A DNA stretch of 64,000 bases from Mesorhizobium sp. B2-8-5 (GTDB taxonomy: Bacteria; Pseudomonadota; Alphaproteobacteria; Rhizobiales; Rhizobiaceae): positions 6,171,501 to 6,235,500 of the forward strand of contig NZ_CP083951.1 in the NCBI RefSeq assembly GCF_006440675.2. The letters are read 5' to 3'. The notes beneath the pieces were generated by a model. It did not search any database. It was given only the letters and a program-made list of their open reading frames with translations, and was not told the DNA's origin. Shown piece by piece: positions 26,561 through 35,033 of the stretch (positions are counted from its first letter, which is position 1; the number at the start of each line of letters is the position of its first letter). The translations under genes and the position numbers were made by a program.

Positions 26561-26848
26561 TCAATTCAAGATGGAACGCAGCGTTAGATAAATTCCATAG
26601 GCGCTTGCGCCAAAGCACGTGGCGGCAAGGATGAGAAAAAGGCTCGTGTCGCGCCGCGAGGTGGATGGCTCCTTACGCGCCAGCAACACCATCTTAGCCG
26701 ACAAGGCCATAAGTAATACGGCCATAACAAACATCGCGATATAGATGCTCTTCGGATAAATGGGCCGCAGGAGAATGCCTGTTATGGCAACCGACAGGTT
26801 GGCCGCAATGAGCGCTTTATAGCGCCCCGGCAGCCGATGATCATTCAT
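26561..26848 (-). CDS. Small membrane protein, passenger gene
   Basis: A 95-residue protein from the ATG at 26848 with three hydrophobic helices (ALIAANLSVAITGILL; IYIAMFVMAVLLMALSAKMVLLA; LFLILAATCFGASAYGIYL). No family is recognised. The frame extends upstream into the transposase remnant, which is why the internal ATG is chosen. It lies between the left end of the element and the transposase remnant on the same strand. Confidence 0.6.
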   Translation of the reverse strand: MNDHRLPGRYKALIAANLSVAITGILLRPIYPKSIYIAMFVMAVLLMALSAKMVLLARKEPSTSRRDTSLFLILAATCFGASAYGIYLTLRSILN

Positions 26849-26864
26849 TCCGATACCTGCTTTT

Positions 26865-27716
26865 CTAAGGACCGCGCTTTCCCGGCTTTGGCGCAACGGC
26901 GTCCATCTTCTCGCAAAGATGGTCCATCGCTGCGACATGCCAGCGGCCATTGCCGGCGTCATTTTCAGCGTCTTGTGCATTTTGATGAAGTTGTACCAGA
27001 CAGTGTAGATCGCGACCATGTGGACATGGCTTTCGAACTTCTTTGAGAAAGCATTGGTAAGACGCGTGAAGGCGTCGGTTCGCCATGCGCATCGTGAGAT
27101 TGGCGCGCTCGATATGCGACGTGCTCGTGCATAGGATCGGGATTGCCTTCAATCCGCGTCTTGGTCGCACCAGTGCAAACGGACGGGCTGAAGCGGCGCT
27201 CTGGCGACTTGTTGATCTCCGGCTCGCCATACTGATGAGCATCGCGTAATCGATATCCGCTCCGAAGGCTTCCTCAACCGCATTGAGATAGGCGCGGTGG
27301 CAGTCTGTCGTAAGCTGGACGCGGTTTGCAAGCCGATCCTTCACATCGTCCATGAAGGCTAGCGCATATTCGCCATCGCGGCCGCCGACCAGCCAGGAAA
27401 TGATAAGCTTGCTGTCGCTGTCCAAAGCGGTCCACGTCCACACGTCGCCAGCGCCTTCAACCGGCTGCTTCATGGCCGACACGTTCTTCCCCTTCGCGCC
27501 CGACGAATGACCAGATTTCATCGCATTGAACGCGCTTGGAAGCTACATTGCGAACTTCGCGGTCATGCAGATCGGCGCAGAACTTGCCGGCATCGACAAG
27601 CAGCTTCGAAACCGTGTTGATCGACACGTCGGCAACGCGCGAGCTCGAGCGCATCGAAGAACCCTCGCAAAGCATGGCGAGGATTTGGACGCGGGTCTGA
27701 AGAGGCAGCTGTTCAT
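26865..27716 (-). pseudogene. IS1-family-type transposase, multiply frameshifted
   Basis: Pieces of one DDE transposase of about 280 residues appear in order in different frames: LPLQTRVQILAMLCEGSSM, VADVSINTVSKLLVDAG, VQCDEIWSFVG, then the DVWTWTALDSDSKLIISWLVGGRDGEYA region, CTGATKTR, STSHIERANLTMRMANRRF, VHMVAIYTVWYNFIKMHKTL and TPAMAAG. At least four frame changes are needed, including one next to the ATG at 27716. The gene is inactive. The product resembles the rhizobial proteins usually labelled IS1 family transposase. Confidence 0.87.
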
Positions 27717-27761
27717 GCCCCTAATAGGTGAACTTTTATGCTTAGTGCCAAGGATAAAGGT

Positions 27762-28829
27762 TCAGCTAACGATTCGGAATCGCGGTGTGCTTACGAGGCC
27801 GAAAAAGTCTTGGAATGTTTCAGTGGGGAGGCCGGTAAGCGTGGAAAGGTCGTCAAGAGTGTAATTCAGGTGTCCCATATGCGCGCGGACCAGTTGGTAG
27901 ATCAGTTTCGGACTTTCACGCGCTTCAATGTCGACAGGTTCCTTAGTTCGCCAGCCACGCTTGGACATATTGATCATGTAGTATCGGTGAGCGCTCTCGC
28001 TCAGCCGGCCAATGTCCCGCGCCTTCAACATGAGGGCAGCCATTGAGGTCTTCCAGTATTTTTTGAGCGCCATAAATTTCTCAAGAGAGAGGCTGTAGAA
28101 GTCCTTGGCGATGTCGGCTGTTGGCATGAGGAATTCACCAGCAAATAGATTAGCCTGCCTCTCCATTTCCGGATTTGGGATTTTATGCATCACCAGATGT
28201 CCAAGTTCATGAGCCAGGGAATATCTCAGCCTGTCCTTTGGCTGCCGTGTGTTGATGAACACGACAGGGGGCATTCCTTCAGAAGCACTTTGACAGAAGC
28301 CGTCACAGAGTTCCGTCCCGAAGTCGAAGGGGACGACGACAATGCCGGCACTCTCCATGAGTGTTGTTACGTCTTCGACTGGGCCGCGCGGCATCGACCA
28401 TGCCTGGCGCACGGCGCGGGCAATGTCGTCAACTCTGCCGCCAACTTCATCGGGGTCGATATAAGGAGGGTTCGCTCTGCTCGGCGCCAATTCTACAGAG
28501 CGAAGGAAGATGGAAGTGGTAATTCGATAGATTTCAGCTTTGGCATAAATTTTCGCCCAATCGGCCTTGGTGAGCTTCTGCCGTTTTCGATGGTAGGTCG
28601 CCGGTTCTGCTCGCCTTAAATGCGGATGGAAAAAGAACTCGCGCTTATAACCGAGCGCCAACGCCAGCGCGTCGATATCCTCGTTGGTCGGCTGGATGAG
28701 ACCGTTCTCAATCTTCGACAATTTGCCTTGCGACATCGGCTCCGCAAGGCGATCGATCAAATCGCCTTGCGTGAATCCCTTCGACTCTCGCGCCAGTGCG
28801 AGCATTTCTGGGTTGAATGTCTTCGCCAT
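27762..28829 (-). CDS. XRE regulator fused to ImmA/IrrE metallopeptidase
   Basis: A 355-residue protein from the ATG at 28829. Residues 1-65 form an HTH (FNPEMLALARESKGFTQGDLIDRLAEPMSQGKLSKIENG...), and the second part is an ImmA/IrrE peptidase with the zinc motif His207-Glu-Leu-Gly-His211. These fusions sense a signal and cleave or regulate a partner repressor; related proteins control mobile elements and toxin-antitoxin pairs. It begins one base after the stop of the gene at 28831-29427, so that protein is the likely partner. A frame extension upstream to 28925 lies inside that gene and is rejected. Confidence 0.9.
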   Translation of the reverse strand: MAKTFNPEMLALARESKGFTQGDLIDRLAEPMSQGKLSKIENGLIQPTNEDIDALALALGYKREFFFHPHLRRAEPATYHRKRQKLTKADWAKIYAKAEIYRITTSIFLRSVELAPSRANPPYIDPDEVGGRVDDIARAVRQAWSMPRGPVEDVTTLMESAGIVVVPFDFGTELCDGFCQSASEGMPPVVFINTRQPKDRLRYSLAHELGHLVMHKIPNPEMERQANLFAGEFLMPTADIAKDFYSLSLEKFMALKKYWKTSMAALMLKARDIGRLSESAHRYYMINMSKRGWRTKEPVDIEARESPKLIYQLVRAHMGHLNYTLDDLSTLTGLPTETFQDFFGLVSTPRFRIVS

Positions 28830-28830
28830 T

Positions 28831-29427
28831 TCAAGTCTCGGAGGTGTCCGGCTTTGCGTCCGGTATAACCCGAATAAGATCGTCGCCATGATCATTTGGC
28901 GCAGGACCGCGACCGATTTCGGCATCGGCGGCGGCTGCCGGCGGTTCCAATTCCATCCGCCAATGATAGCCGTCTGCCTTCGGGCAGATCACATAAACGA
29001 AAGGTTCGTCGGGAGTGATGGAATTGGGGACGTAGCTCAAATAGAGATTCGTAGTCTCATCCAGCTCCTCGGGGGAAAAAAGCGTCGAAACCCCATTTTC
29101 CTGAAAACCCAAAGAAATCTGATTGCGGTTCAACCCCACCGCACCATCCTGATTGGCCATTTTGGCAAGTAAGCGAAATTCACCGATATTGAAATAAGTG
29201 GTCTGGTTTCTATCCTTGATAGACACTTCTGGATCGAGCATGAGGTTGGCGCGCAGGTTGTCAACGATGTGATCCCGCACAATACTGCGCCTCGTTGTCT
29301 TCCGATGAATGTGGCCAGTCGTCCGATAATCGTTCAGGCCGGCACGGACGCCGTCGCGAGCGGCACTATACAAAACCGGCAAAAACCGTTCCAGCTTTTG
29401 GCGACTGTAGGCTTCATCACGCGGCAT
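28831..29427 (-). CDS. Hypothetical partner of the XRE-ImmA protein
   Basis: A 198-residue protein, not recognised. It starts with a charged helical region (AYSRQKLERFLPVLYSAARDGVRAGLNDY), continues with basic residues (HIHRKTTRRSIVRDHIVDNLRANLMLD) and ends in an acidic, Pro-rich tail. Its stop is one base from the XRE-ImmA start, a spacing typical of regulator-substrate or toxin-antitoxin pairs. A regulatory partnership is inferred from this coupling alone. Confidence 0.68.
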   Translation of the reverse strand: MPRDEAYSRQKLERFLPVLYSAARDGVRAGLNDYRTTGHIHRKTTRRSIVRDHIVDNLRANLMLDPEVSIKDRNQTTYFNIGEFRLLAKMANQDGAVGLNRNQISLGFQENGVSTLFSPEELDETTNLYLSYVPNSITPDEPFVYVICPKADGYHWRMELEPPAAAADAEIGRGPAPNDHGDDLIRVIPDAKPDTSET

Positions 29428-29500
29428 CGCGGTGTCCCTTGATTCGATGCATGGGACCGTACAGAAAATCCTATCAAAAGAGAAGCAAAATATTCCGAGT

Positions 29501-29739
29501 TTATTTTTCCTTGGTATTCCAACGGCTTGCAGCCGCCTTCCGCGCGATCTCGGCGCGCCGCTCTGGCGTCATGTTAGCGGCGCGCTTCTGCCACCCTTCG
29601 AACCAAGCTCTTTGGCGGCGGCGCTCTTGCCATCGTCGTGCACGTCCTCGGCTTCGTCGCCGGTGGCAATGCGCATGACGCGTACGGAGTTGCCGATCGC
29701 GTCGGCGGGGCGCTTCTGGCCTTTAGGTCCGGGAGGCAT
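29501..29739 (-). pseudogene. Small conserved-type protein broken by one frameshift
   Basis: From the ATG at 29739 the frame reads MPPGPKGQKRPADAIGNSV... and continues to KELGSKGGRSAPLT before a stop at about position 56. A shift by one base near 29585 restores NMTPERRAEIARKAAASRWNTKEK, the usual end of this small rhizobial family. It begins directly after the stop of the gene at 29740. A sequencing error or a real single-base indel both fit. Confidence 0.6.
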
Positions 29740-30030
29740 TCAGACCTCCTGCCATGAATATCCAGTGGTGACGCCAAGGTGGAAGACGCGTCCACTACGA
29801 AGGTTTACGTATGCCGCGTTCCCATCACGTGGGTGTAGATATCGCCGGAGAAACTTCCTCATTCGCCTCCAGCCTATCTTTTTGGTGGGCGCAAAGACTA
29901 TCGTTGTCCGGGGCGTCATCTCTCGATAAACCCCAAGCCTTTGTAGCCGCTTGAGAAGCTTGGTGGAGTCTCGATTGGGAACCGCATTGTCCCATGTGAT
30001 TAACCATCGCCATTCTCGATCGGCCGACAT
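29740..30030 (-). CDS. Small basic protein with a Cas2/ferredoxin-like secondary structure pattern
   Basis: A 96-residue protein from the second of two adjacent ATG codons, at 30030, which has AGGAG at 5-base spacing. A GTG at 30114 is inside the terminal inverted repeat and is rejected. The pattern is strand WRWLITWD, helix STKLLKRLQRLGV, strand TTIVFAPT, helix GWRRMRKFLRRYL, strand AAYVNLRSGRVFHLG. That is the beta-alpha-beta-beta-alpha-beta order of the ferredoxin-like fold seen in Cas2 and VapD. No cas genes are nearby. This likeness is structural inference by eye only. Confidence 0.55.
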   Translation of the reverse strand: MSADREWRWLITWDNAVPNRDSTKLLKRLQRLGVYREMTPRTTIVFAPTKKIGWRRMRKFLRRYLHPRDGNAAYVNLRSGRVFHLGVTTGYSWQEV

Positions 30031-30100
30031 CATCGCTCCTATGCTTTCCGCTAAGCATATAGGCGTTTTCGCCCATGCGGGTAAACCGAGATAGGCGCTC

Positions 30101-30119
30101 TCAAACTGAGACACTACCC
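30101..30119 (-). repeat. Right terminal inverted repeat of the 3.6 kb element
   Basis: Exact complement of 26516-26534; followed by CCTCCT, which also precedes the left copy. Confidence 0.82.
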
Positions 30120-30677
30120 CCTCCTGCTACCTGTCGTTCGACAGCGGCCTAGCCCGCCTCAAGCGTCTGCTTGGTCAGGCGAAAAGCTCCGTGCGAAAGG
30201 CAAGCGCCTGCGCAGACTGCCAATTCAGCGCGCAAGATCGCCCAACGTGCAGAGCGTCGCCCACACCCGACTCGACGAATGGTCGGAATTGATATCTCGC
30301 GGCCCAAAGCAGCCGCGCACCAGATCGAACAGTTTGAGCCGGTGTTACATGCGAGAATCGAACATTAATCGGATTTACAGCGTCCGAGAACGGCAAAACG
30401 AGCAGGCTACGTCAGAAATTGGGATTTGTCGTCCGGCGGATTTGCTTGAGACAATTTGTAGGTTCAAGCGTCCACCGCCGGTCAAGCCCCGCCTGCTGCG
30501 GGTCCTGAGTTCGTTGACCGTCGATCGGCAGCTATTCGGCGTTCGTCGCTGTCAACCGGAGCGTCTTCGGCCGGGAGGCCTTCGAGATGCTGCGACCCAA
30601 AATCGACGGTCGGAGGGAAGTGGGCGGCGCACGATATTTGAAGTCTCCGCACTGCCCGCCGCTCGCGGCAAACATCG
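30120..30677. other. 560-base stretch without a supported gene
   Basis: Frames here (for example 30247-30765 on the plus strand) show no family motifs or ribosome sites. Before the 3.6 kb element inserted, this sequence would have been directly upstream of the DUF262 operon, so it may hold that operon's original promoter. It is also where traG would stand in a complete tra locus. Confidence 0.5.
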
Positions 30678-30926
30678 CTACGCTTGCTGTCCCTTTGGTT
30701 CTTCATTCCGCTCAGCCATAAACGCCTCCTTCCCCATTTCGGCCCACAACTCTCGCATCCGTTGATCGTCTTCGCTTCGGAGTTTGTCCGCTATCCAGAT
30801 GAGCGCGCCGTAGATCGTAGCGCGATCGTCATTGGTGAGCTCGACAATGCCTGCCTTGACGACGAGACCGCCAAGTTCGATCAGATGTCGGGTGCGCTTA
30901 CGGCGCTCGACCTGCCAGGTGCGCAT
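30678..30926 (-). CDS. traD: Conjugal transfer protein TraD (Ti-type)
   Basis: An 82-residue basic protein from the ATG at 30926 (MRTWQVERRKRTRHLIELGGLVVKAGIVELTNDDRATIYGALIW...). The RKRTRHLIELGGLVVKAG motif is the signature of TraD from Ti/Sym plasmids. TraD is an accessory DNA-transfer protein working with TraC at oriT. It begins one base after the traC stop. traG, the coupling protein gene that normally follows, is absent. Confidence 0.9.
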   Translation of the reverse strand: MRTWQVERRKRTRHLIELGGLVVKAGIVELTNDDRATIYGALIWIADKLRSEDDQRMRELWAEMGKEAFMAERNEEPKGQQA

Positions 30927-30927
30927 G

Positions 30928-31254
30928 TCATTGCGAGCCAGAGCCGCTTGCCGGCGATTGTGAGCTGCCCGGTTGCGCTGGAGTGCCCCGCAGGTTGCGC
31001 TGAGATGCCGGAGCAACTCGCCGGGACCCGCTCTCGAAAAACATCACTCCACGCTTGGCCCATGCCTCACGCTTTGCGGTGTCTATCGTCTCAGTGACGG
31101 CGACCAATGCGCCGGCCAGTTCGTCGGTGCTCAGTTGATCAGCGCCCGTGGCGATCACCAGCTCGCCAAGCTGCTGCACTTTTCGGGTTTTGAGTTCTCG
31201 CGCCTTGTCTTCCAGTGCTTTCAGTTCGGCGTCGAAGTCACGAGGTTTACGCAT
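30928..31254 (-). CDS. traC: Conjugal transfer protein TraC (Ti-type)
   Basis: A 108-residue protein from the ATG at 31254; the frame extends to 31413 through the oriT region, which is rejected. It starts MRKPRDFDAELKALEDKARELKTRKVQQLGELVIATGAD, a pattern typical of TraC in rhizobial plasmids and related to MobC-type relaxosome proteins. The C-terminus is Ser/Gly/Gln-rich. TraC is thought to bind oriT and assist relaxase nicking. It is divergent from traA, with oriT between the two. Confidence 0.9.
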   Translation of the reverse strand: MRKPRDFDAELKALEDKARELKTRKVQQLGELVIATGADQLSTDELAGALVAVTETIDTAKREAWAKRGVMFFESGSRRVAPASQRNLRGTPAQPGSSQSPASGSGSQ

Positions 31255-31327
31255 GTGCTGTCTCCATCGATTGTCGATGTGGCGATGATAGGGGAGCGTC
31301 TCTCGGAAGGCTTCAGGGTTGCCGAGA

Positions 31328-31397
31328 CAGCCCGGGACGGGCTGGTCCATCCCGAGATTTTTTCGAGGGAGGGCGCGCTTATACGTCGTGCCGACGT
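31328..31397 (-). other. Origin of transfer (oriT), MOBQ/RSF1010-Ti type
   Basis: Read on the minus strand, an inverted repeat ACGTCG-GCA-CGACGT (31397-31383) is followed directly by TAAGCGCGCCCT (31381-31370), which matches the nic-region core TAAGTGCGCCCT of RSF1010/Ti-type origins at all but one base. A second inverted repeat, CAGCCC/GGGCTG, lies at 31328-31344. The site is between divergent traC and traA, the normal place. Confidence 0.82.
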
Positions 31398-31427
31398 ACG
31401 CTTTGACGTGCAAATGATCTGGTCGCG

Positions 31428-34400
31428 ATGGCTATCTATCATCTTCACGTCAAGGTCATTGGCCGCAAGGCTGGAAGCAGCGCTGTGGCGTCAGCCGCCT
31501 ACCGCTCGGCTTCGCGGTTGCGCGACGAGCGGATCGAATGCAGCCATGATTTCTCGGCCAAGCGCGGTGTCGTCCATTCCGAAGTGATGCTGCCGGAGGA
31601 CGCGCCGGAGGCCTGGAGCGACCGCGAACGGCTGTGGAACGATGTCGAGGCGTTCGAGGTGCGCAGGGATGCGCAGCTGGCCCGTGAGGTGGAGTTTGCC
31701 CTGCCGCGCGAACTGAGCCAGGCGCAGGGGATCGAACTGGCGCGCGACTTCGTGCAGGCCGAGTTTGTCAGCCGGGGCATGGTCGCCGATCTCAATGTGC
31801 ATTGGGACAGGGCAGAGGATGGCAGTCCCAAACCGCATGCCCATGTCATGCTCACCATGCGCTCCGTGGACGAGAACGGTTTTGGTCCGAAGGTGCGCGA
31901 CTGGAACAGCACCGAGCTGGTCGAGCGCTGGCGCGAGCGATGGGCCGAGCTTGCCAATGAGCGCCTTGCAGAACTCGACATCGACGCCCGCATCGATCAT
32001 CGCAGTCTGGAAGCGCAGGGCATTGCGCTTGAGCCGCAAACCCAGGTTGGTGCACCGGCGCAACGCATCGAGGGCGGTGGCCTTGACGCTGCCGGCATTG
32101 AAGCGGATCGCGCCGAATTGCACCGCGAGATCGCGCGCGACAATGGCGCGCGCATCATTGCGGATCCATCCGTGGCGCTTGATGCCATCACGCATCAGCA
32201 ATCGACCTTTACCCGAAAAGACATTGCGAAGTTCGCGCATCGGCACAGTGATGGAATGGAGCAGTTCAACGAAGTCATGGGCGCGATCGCCAACGCGCCC
32301 GATCTGATCGAACTCGGCAAGGACGGACGCGGCGAAGATCGCTTCACCACGCGGCAGATGATCGAAACCGAACAGCGCCTGCATCGCGCGGCGGAGCGCA
32401 TGGCCGGGGCGGAGCGTCATGCGGTGAGTGACGTTGTGCGAGAGACGGCTTTGGCGCGGGCTGCGCAACGCGGTCTTGTCCTGTCAGACGAGCAGACCGA
32501 TGCACTGGATCACATCACCGATGGCCGCGGTCTTGGTGTCGTCGTCGGCTTTGCCGGAACCGGCAAGAGCGCCATGATGGGCGTTGCGCGCCAGGCATTG
32601 GCAGCCGCAGGCTATGAAGTTCGAGGCGCGGCACTTTCCGGCATTGCGGCGGAGAATCTGGAAAGCGGATCAGGCATTTCTTCGCGCACCATCGCCAGCA
32701 TGGAACATAGCTGGGGCCAGGGCCGCGATCTGCTTACCGCACACGATGTCCTGGTGATCGATGAGGCCGGCATGGTCGGCACGCGCCAGTTGGAGCGCGT
32801 GCTCTCCCATGCGGCGGAGGTCGGCGCAAAGGTCGTGCTGGTTGGTGACCCGCAGCAGCTGCAGGCGATCGAGGCCGGCGCCGCGTTCCGTTCGATTCAC
32901 GAGCGCCACGGCGGCGTCGAAATCGGTCAGGTGCGCCGGCAGCGCGAGGACTGGCAGCGTGACGCCACGCGCGACCTGGCAAGCGGCAAGATCGGCGCTG
33001 CGATCGGCGCCTACGACGCGCAAGGCATGGTGCATCAGGCTGCAACGCGCGACGAGGCGCGAGCTGAACTCGTCGAACGCTGGGATCGCGACAGGCAGGC
33101 GCATCCAGAGGCGAGCCGGATCATTCTCACCCATACAAACGACGAGGTGCGCGCGCTCAACAAGGCGGCGCGCGAGCGGATGCGCGCCGCCGGAGATCTT
33201 GGCGACGAGGTTCAGGTGGAAGTGGAACGCGGTGCAAGAAACCTTGCAAGCGGCGACCGCGTCATGTTCCTGCGCAACGAGCGCGGGCTCGGCGTCAAGA
33301 ACGGCACGCTCGGTGTGATCGAAGAGGTCAGCACACAGAGAATGGCCGTCCGCACCGACGACGGCAGGTCGGTGCGCTTTGACCTCAAAGACTATGCCCA
33401 CATCGACCACGGCTATGCCGCGACTATTCATAAGGCCCAGGGCATGACCGTCGACCGCACCCACGTGCTGGCAACGCCGGGCATGGATGCACACGGCAGC
33501 TACGTCGGCCTGTCCCGGCATCGAGACGGGATGGACTTGCACTACGGCAGCGACGACTTCTCGACACGAGACCGGCTCGTCCGCACGCTGTCACGCGACC
33601 GCGCAAAGGATATGGCGTCGGATTACGAGCAGGTCGACCCGGCGCAGGTCTATGCTGAGCGACGCGGCATCACCTTCCGCCAGCGTGTGGTCGAGATCGT
33701 TTGCCGGCTTGTTCCGGAGAAGCTGCGCGACAGGATCGGCGGGCTGCTGGACGGGTTCCGCTCGCCCGGAGATGCCGAGCCCGGCCAGGACCGTGGGCTC
33801 AGGCCGGGAAGGGAAGATGTTGGCGCGCAAATCGCGGATGCCGGCCACGCGCCTGAAAGAGGGGCTTCCGTCACGGGAACGCAGCGCGAAACGGATGCGC
33901 CGGCGGACGCGGAAGCGGCGCTGCGCCGCGCTCGCACGAACGCGCTTGTGCGTCACGCGCGCGCGATAGATGCGATCCTGCGCACCGAAAATGTGGACGG
34001 GCAGGTCAGTCCTGAACAGACGCGCGAATTGAGGGACGCTCGCGACGCTTTCGAGAAGGTTCGTCCCTACGGCTGGCGCGATGCCGAAGCGGCCTATGTG
34101 AAAAGCCCCGAGCTTGTCCATGAGGCGGGCGCCGGCCGGGTCAACCGTGTCGTGCTTGCTCTCCAGCTTGAAACGGAAATCCGCACCGGACCGGACATCG
34201 ATCCGGGCCGCCGGGCTGACCGGTTCGTGGAACGTTGGCAAAAGCTCGATCGCACGAGCCAGGGACAATACCAGGCCGGCGACATTTCCGGCTACAGGTC
34301 AACGCGCTCGGCCATGTCCGATATGGCCAAGAGCCTCGAACGCGATCCGCAGCTGGAATCCCTCCTTGCCAATCATAAGAAGGCACTTGGCATCCAGGTT

Positions 34401-34481
34401 GAATCCGGCCGGCGTCTGGGTGTGGAACTCGCGTTCAACCACGGCATCGGTCTGGGACGGGGGCGCGGCATCGGACTCTGA
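31428..34481 (+). CDS. traA: Ti-type conjugative relaxase/helicase TraA
   Basis: A 1017-residue protein with two enzyme domains. The N-terminal MobA/MobL (MOBQ) relaxase starts MAIYHLHVKVIGRKAGSSAVASAAYRS, with candidate nucleophile Tyr25, and the metal-binding His cluster includes His125, His137 and His139 (KPHAHVMLT). The helicase domain has Walker A GFAGTGKS near residue 374 and VIDEAGM near 443, then the RecD-like VGDPQQLQAIEAG and the AATIHKAQGMTVDRTHVL motif. The C-terminal third is charged and helical. It would nick oriT (31370-31381) and unwind the transferred strand. Length is near the ~1100 of Agrobacterium TraA. Confidence 0.95.
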   Translation: MAIYHLHVKVIGRKAGSSAVASAAYRSASRLRDERIECSHDFSAKRGVVHSEVMLPEDAPEAWSDRERLWNDVEAFEVRRDAQLAREVEFALPRELSQAQGIELARDFVQAEFVSRGMVADLNVHWDRAEDGSPKPHAHVMLTMRSVDENGFGPKVRDWNSTELVERWRERWAELANERLAELDIDARIDHRSLEAQGIALEPQTQVGAPAQRIEGGGLDAAGIEADRAELHREIARDNGARIIADPSVALDAITHQQSTFTRKDIAKFAHRHSDGMEQFNEVMGAIANAPDLIELGKDGRGEDRFTTRQMIETEQRLHRAAERMAGAERHAVSDVVRETALARAAQRGLVLSDEQTDALDHITDGRGLGVVVGFAGTGKSAMMGVARQALAAAGYEVRGAALSGIAAENLESGSGISSRTIASMEHSWGQGRDLLTAHDVLVIDEAGMVGTRQLERVLSHAAEVGAKVVLVGDPQQLQAIEAGAAFRSIHERHGGVEIGQVRRQREDWQRDATRDLASGKIGAAIGAYDAQGMVHQAATRDEARAELVERWDRDRQAHPEASRIILTHTNDEVRALNKAARERMRAAGDLGDEVQVEVERGARNLASGDRVMFLRNERGLGVKNGTLGVIEEVSTQRMAVRTDDGRSVRFDLKDYAHIDHGYAATIHKAQGMTVDRTHVLATPGMDAHGSYVGLSRHRDGMDLHYGSDDFSTRDRLVRTLSRDRAKDMASDYEQVDPAQVYAERRGITFRQRVVEIVCRLVPEKLRDRIGGLLDGFRSPGDAEPGQDRGLRPGREDVGAQIADAGHAPERGASVTGTQRETDAPADAEAALRRARTNALVRHARAIDAILRTENVDGQVSPEQTRELRDARDAFEKVRPYGWRDAEAAYVKSPELVHEAGAGRVNRVVLALQLETEIRTGPDIDPGRRADRFVERWQKLDRTSQGQYQAGDISGYRSTRSAMSDMAKSLERDPQLESLLANHKKALGIQVESGRRLGVELAFNHGIGLGRGRGIGL

Positions 34482-34609
34482 CCCATCCGATTTGCCGCCG
34501 TTTCCACGTCACGTTACGACGCCGCGAGGATCCCTCTTGCACGCCCGTAGCTGCCTGTTCTGTTGGGCTCATCAGGTATCAGAAGCACCCAGCGGAAAGC
34601 AGGCCAGCC

Positions 34610-34825
34610 ATGCCGGAACCCGACCGCATCATCCGCCTCAGAACCGTCCTTACCCGGACCGGGCTCTCCCGCTCAACCATGTATCGCAAGATTGCCGAAG
34701 GCACCTTTCCACCCCAAATCAAAATCAGCGTAAACGGTGCAGGATGGCGAGAGTCGGAAATCAATCGATGGGTAGAGAATCCCGCATCTTGGAGTCCGAG
34801 GCGAGAAAGTGATGAAATCCGATAA
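34610..34825 (+). CDS. AlpA-like DNA-binding protein, probable excision factor
   Basis: A 71-residue protein with the MerR-like winged helix of the AlpA/excisionase group: RIIRLRTVLTRTGLSRSTMYRKIAEGTFPPQIKIS...GWRESEINRWVEN. It stands 128 bases after traA and 170 bases from the right attachment site. AlpA in P4-like elements activates the integrase and excision. The ATG at 34610 is preceded by a weak AGGCCAGCC ribosome site. A role as recombination directionality factor for the integrase at the other end is likely but inferred. Confidence 0.83.
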   Translation: MPEPDRIIRLRTVLTRTGLSRSTMYRKIAEGTFPPQIKISVNGAGWRESEINRWVENPASWSPRRESDEIR

Positions 34826-34995
34826 GTCCGGTTGCGAGAGGTGGCGAAATGAGAGTATCTATCGCATCATGAAATGCAATTTTCTGTGGAAAACGGAACC
34901 GAACCACCGGTATGATTTTGGATTGGGTAATTTTGCGGGTATCGACCATTACCCACACTGAAGATCTAATAATAAATTCAAATAGATAGTCGGAA

Positions 34996-35018
34996 GTTCG
35001 ATTCCGCCTCTGGCACCA
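34996..35018 (+). repeat. Right attachment site (attR), degenerate tRNA-Phe 3' end
   Basis: GTTCGATTCCGCCTCTGGCACCA is the counterpart of tRNA-Phe 15047-15070, with A to T in the T loop and one G missing from CTGGGC. The preceding bases GTCGG also match the tRNA T-arm region. The word TTACCCACA, found at the integrase start, lies 39 bases upstream. Confidence 0.72.
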
Positions 35019-35033
35019 TCCCCCCTTGGTCCG

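Larger units (their letters stand above)
26516..30119. mobile_element. 3.6 kb element with terminal inverted repeats and 6-bp target duplication
   Basis: Perfect 19-bp inverted repeats lie at 26516-26534 and 30101-30119, with weaker similarity continuing inward to about 45 bases. CCTCCT occurs directly outside both ends (26510-26515 and 30120-30125), consistent with a target-site duplication. Inside are a small membrane protein gene, a heavily frameshifted IS1-type transposase, an XRE-ImmA/IrrE pair and two small genes. It looks like an IS1-like element with passenger genes; its transposase is dead. It inserted 50 bases upstream of the DUF262 operon. Confidence 0.75.

Noticed and set aside
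29740..30030. cas2 gene of a CRISPR-Cas locus
   Set aside because: Only a secondary-structure likeness; no cas1, effector genes or repeats nearby.
30247..30765. 172-codon plus-strand frame upstream of traD
   Set aside because: Arg/Ser/Pro-rich shadow composition, overlaps traD antisense, no ribosome site.
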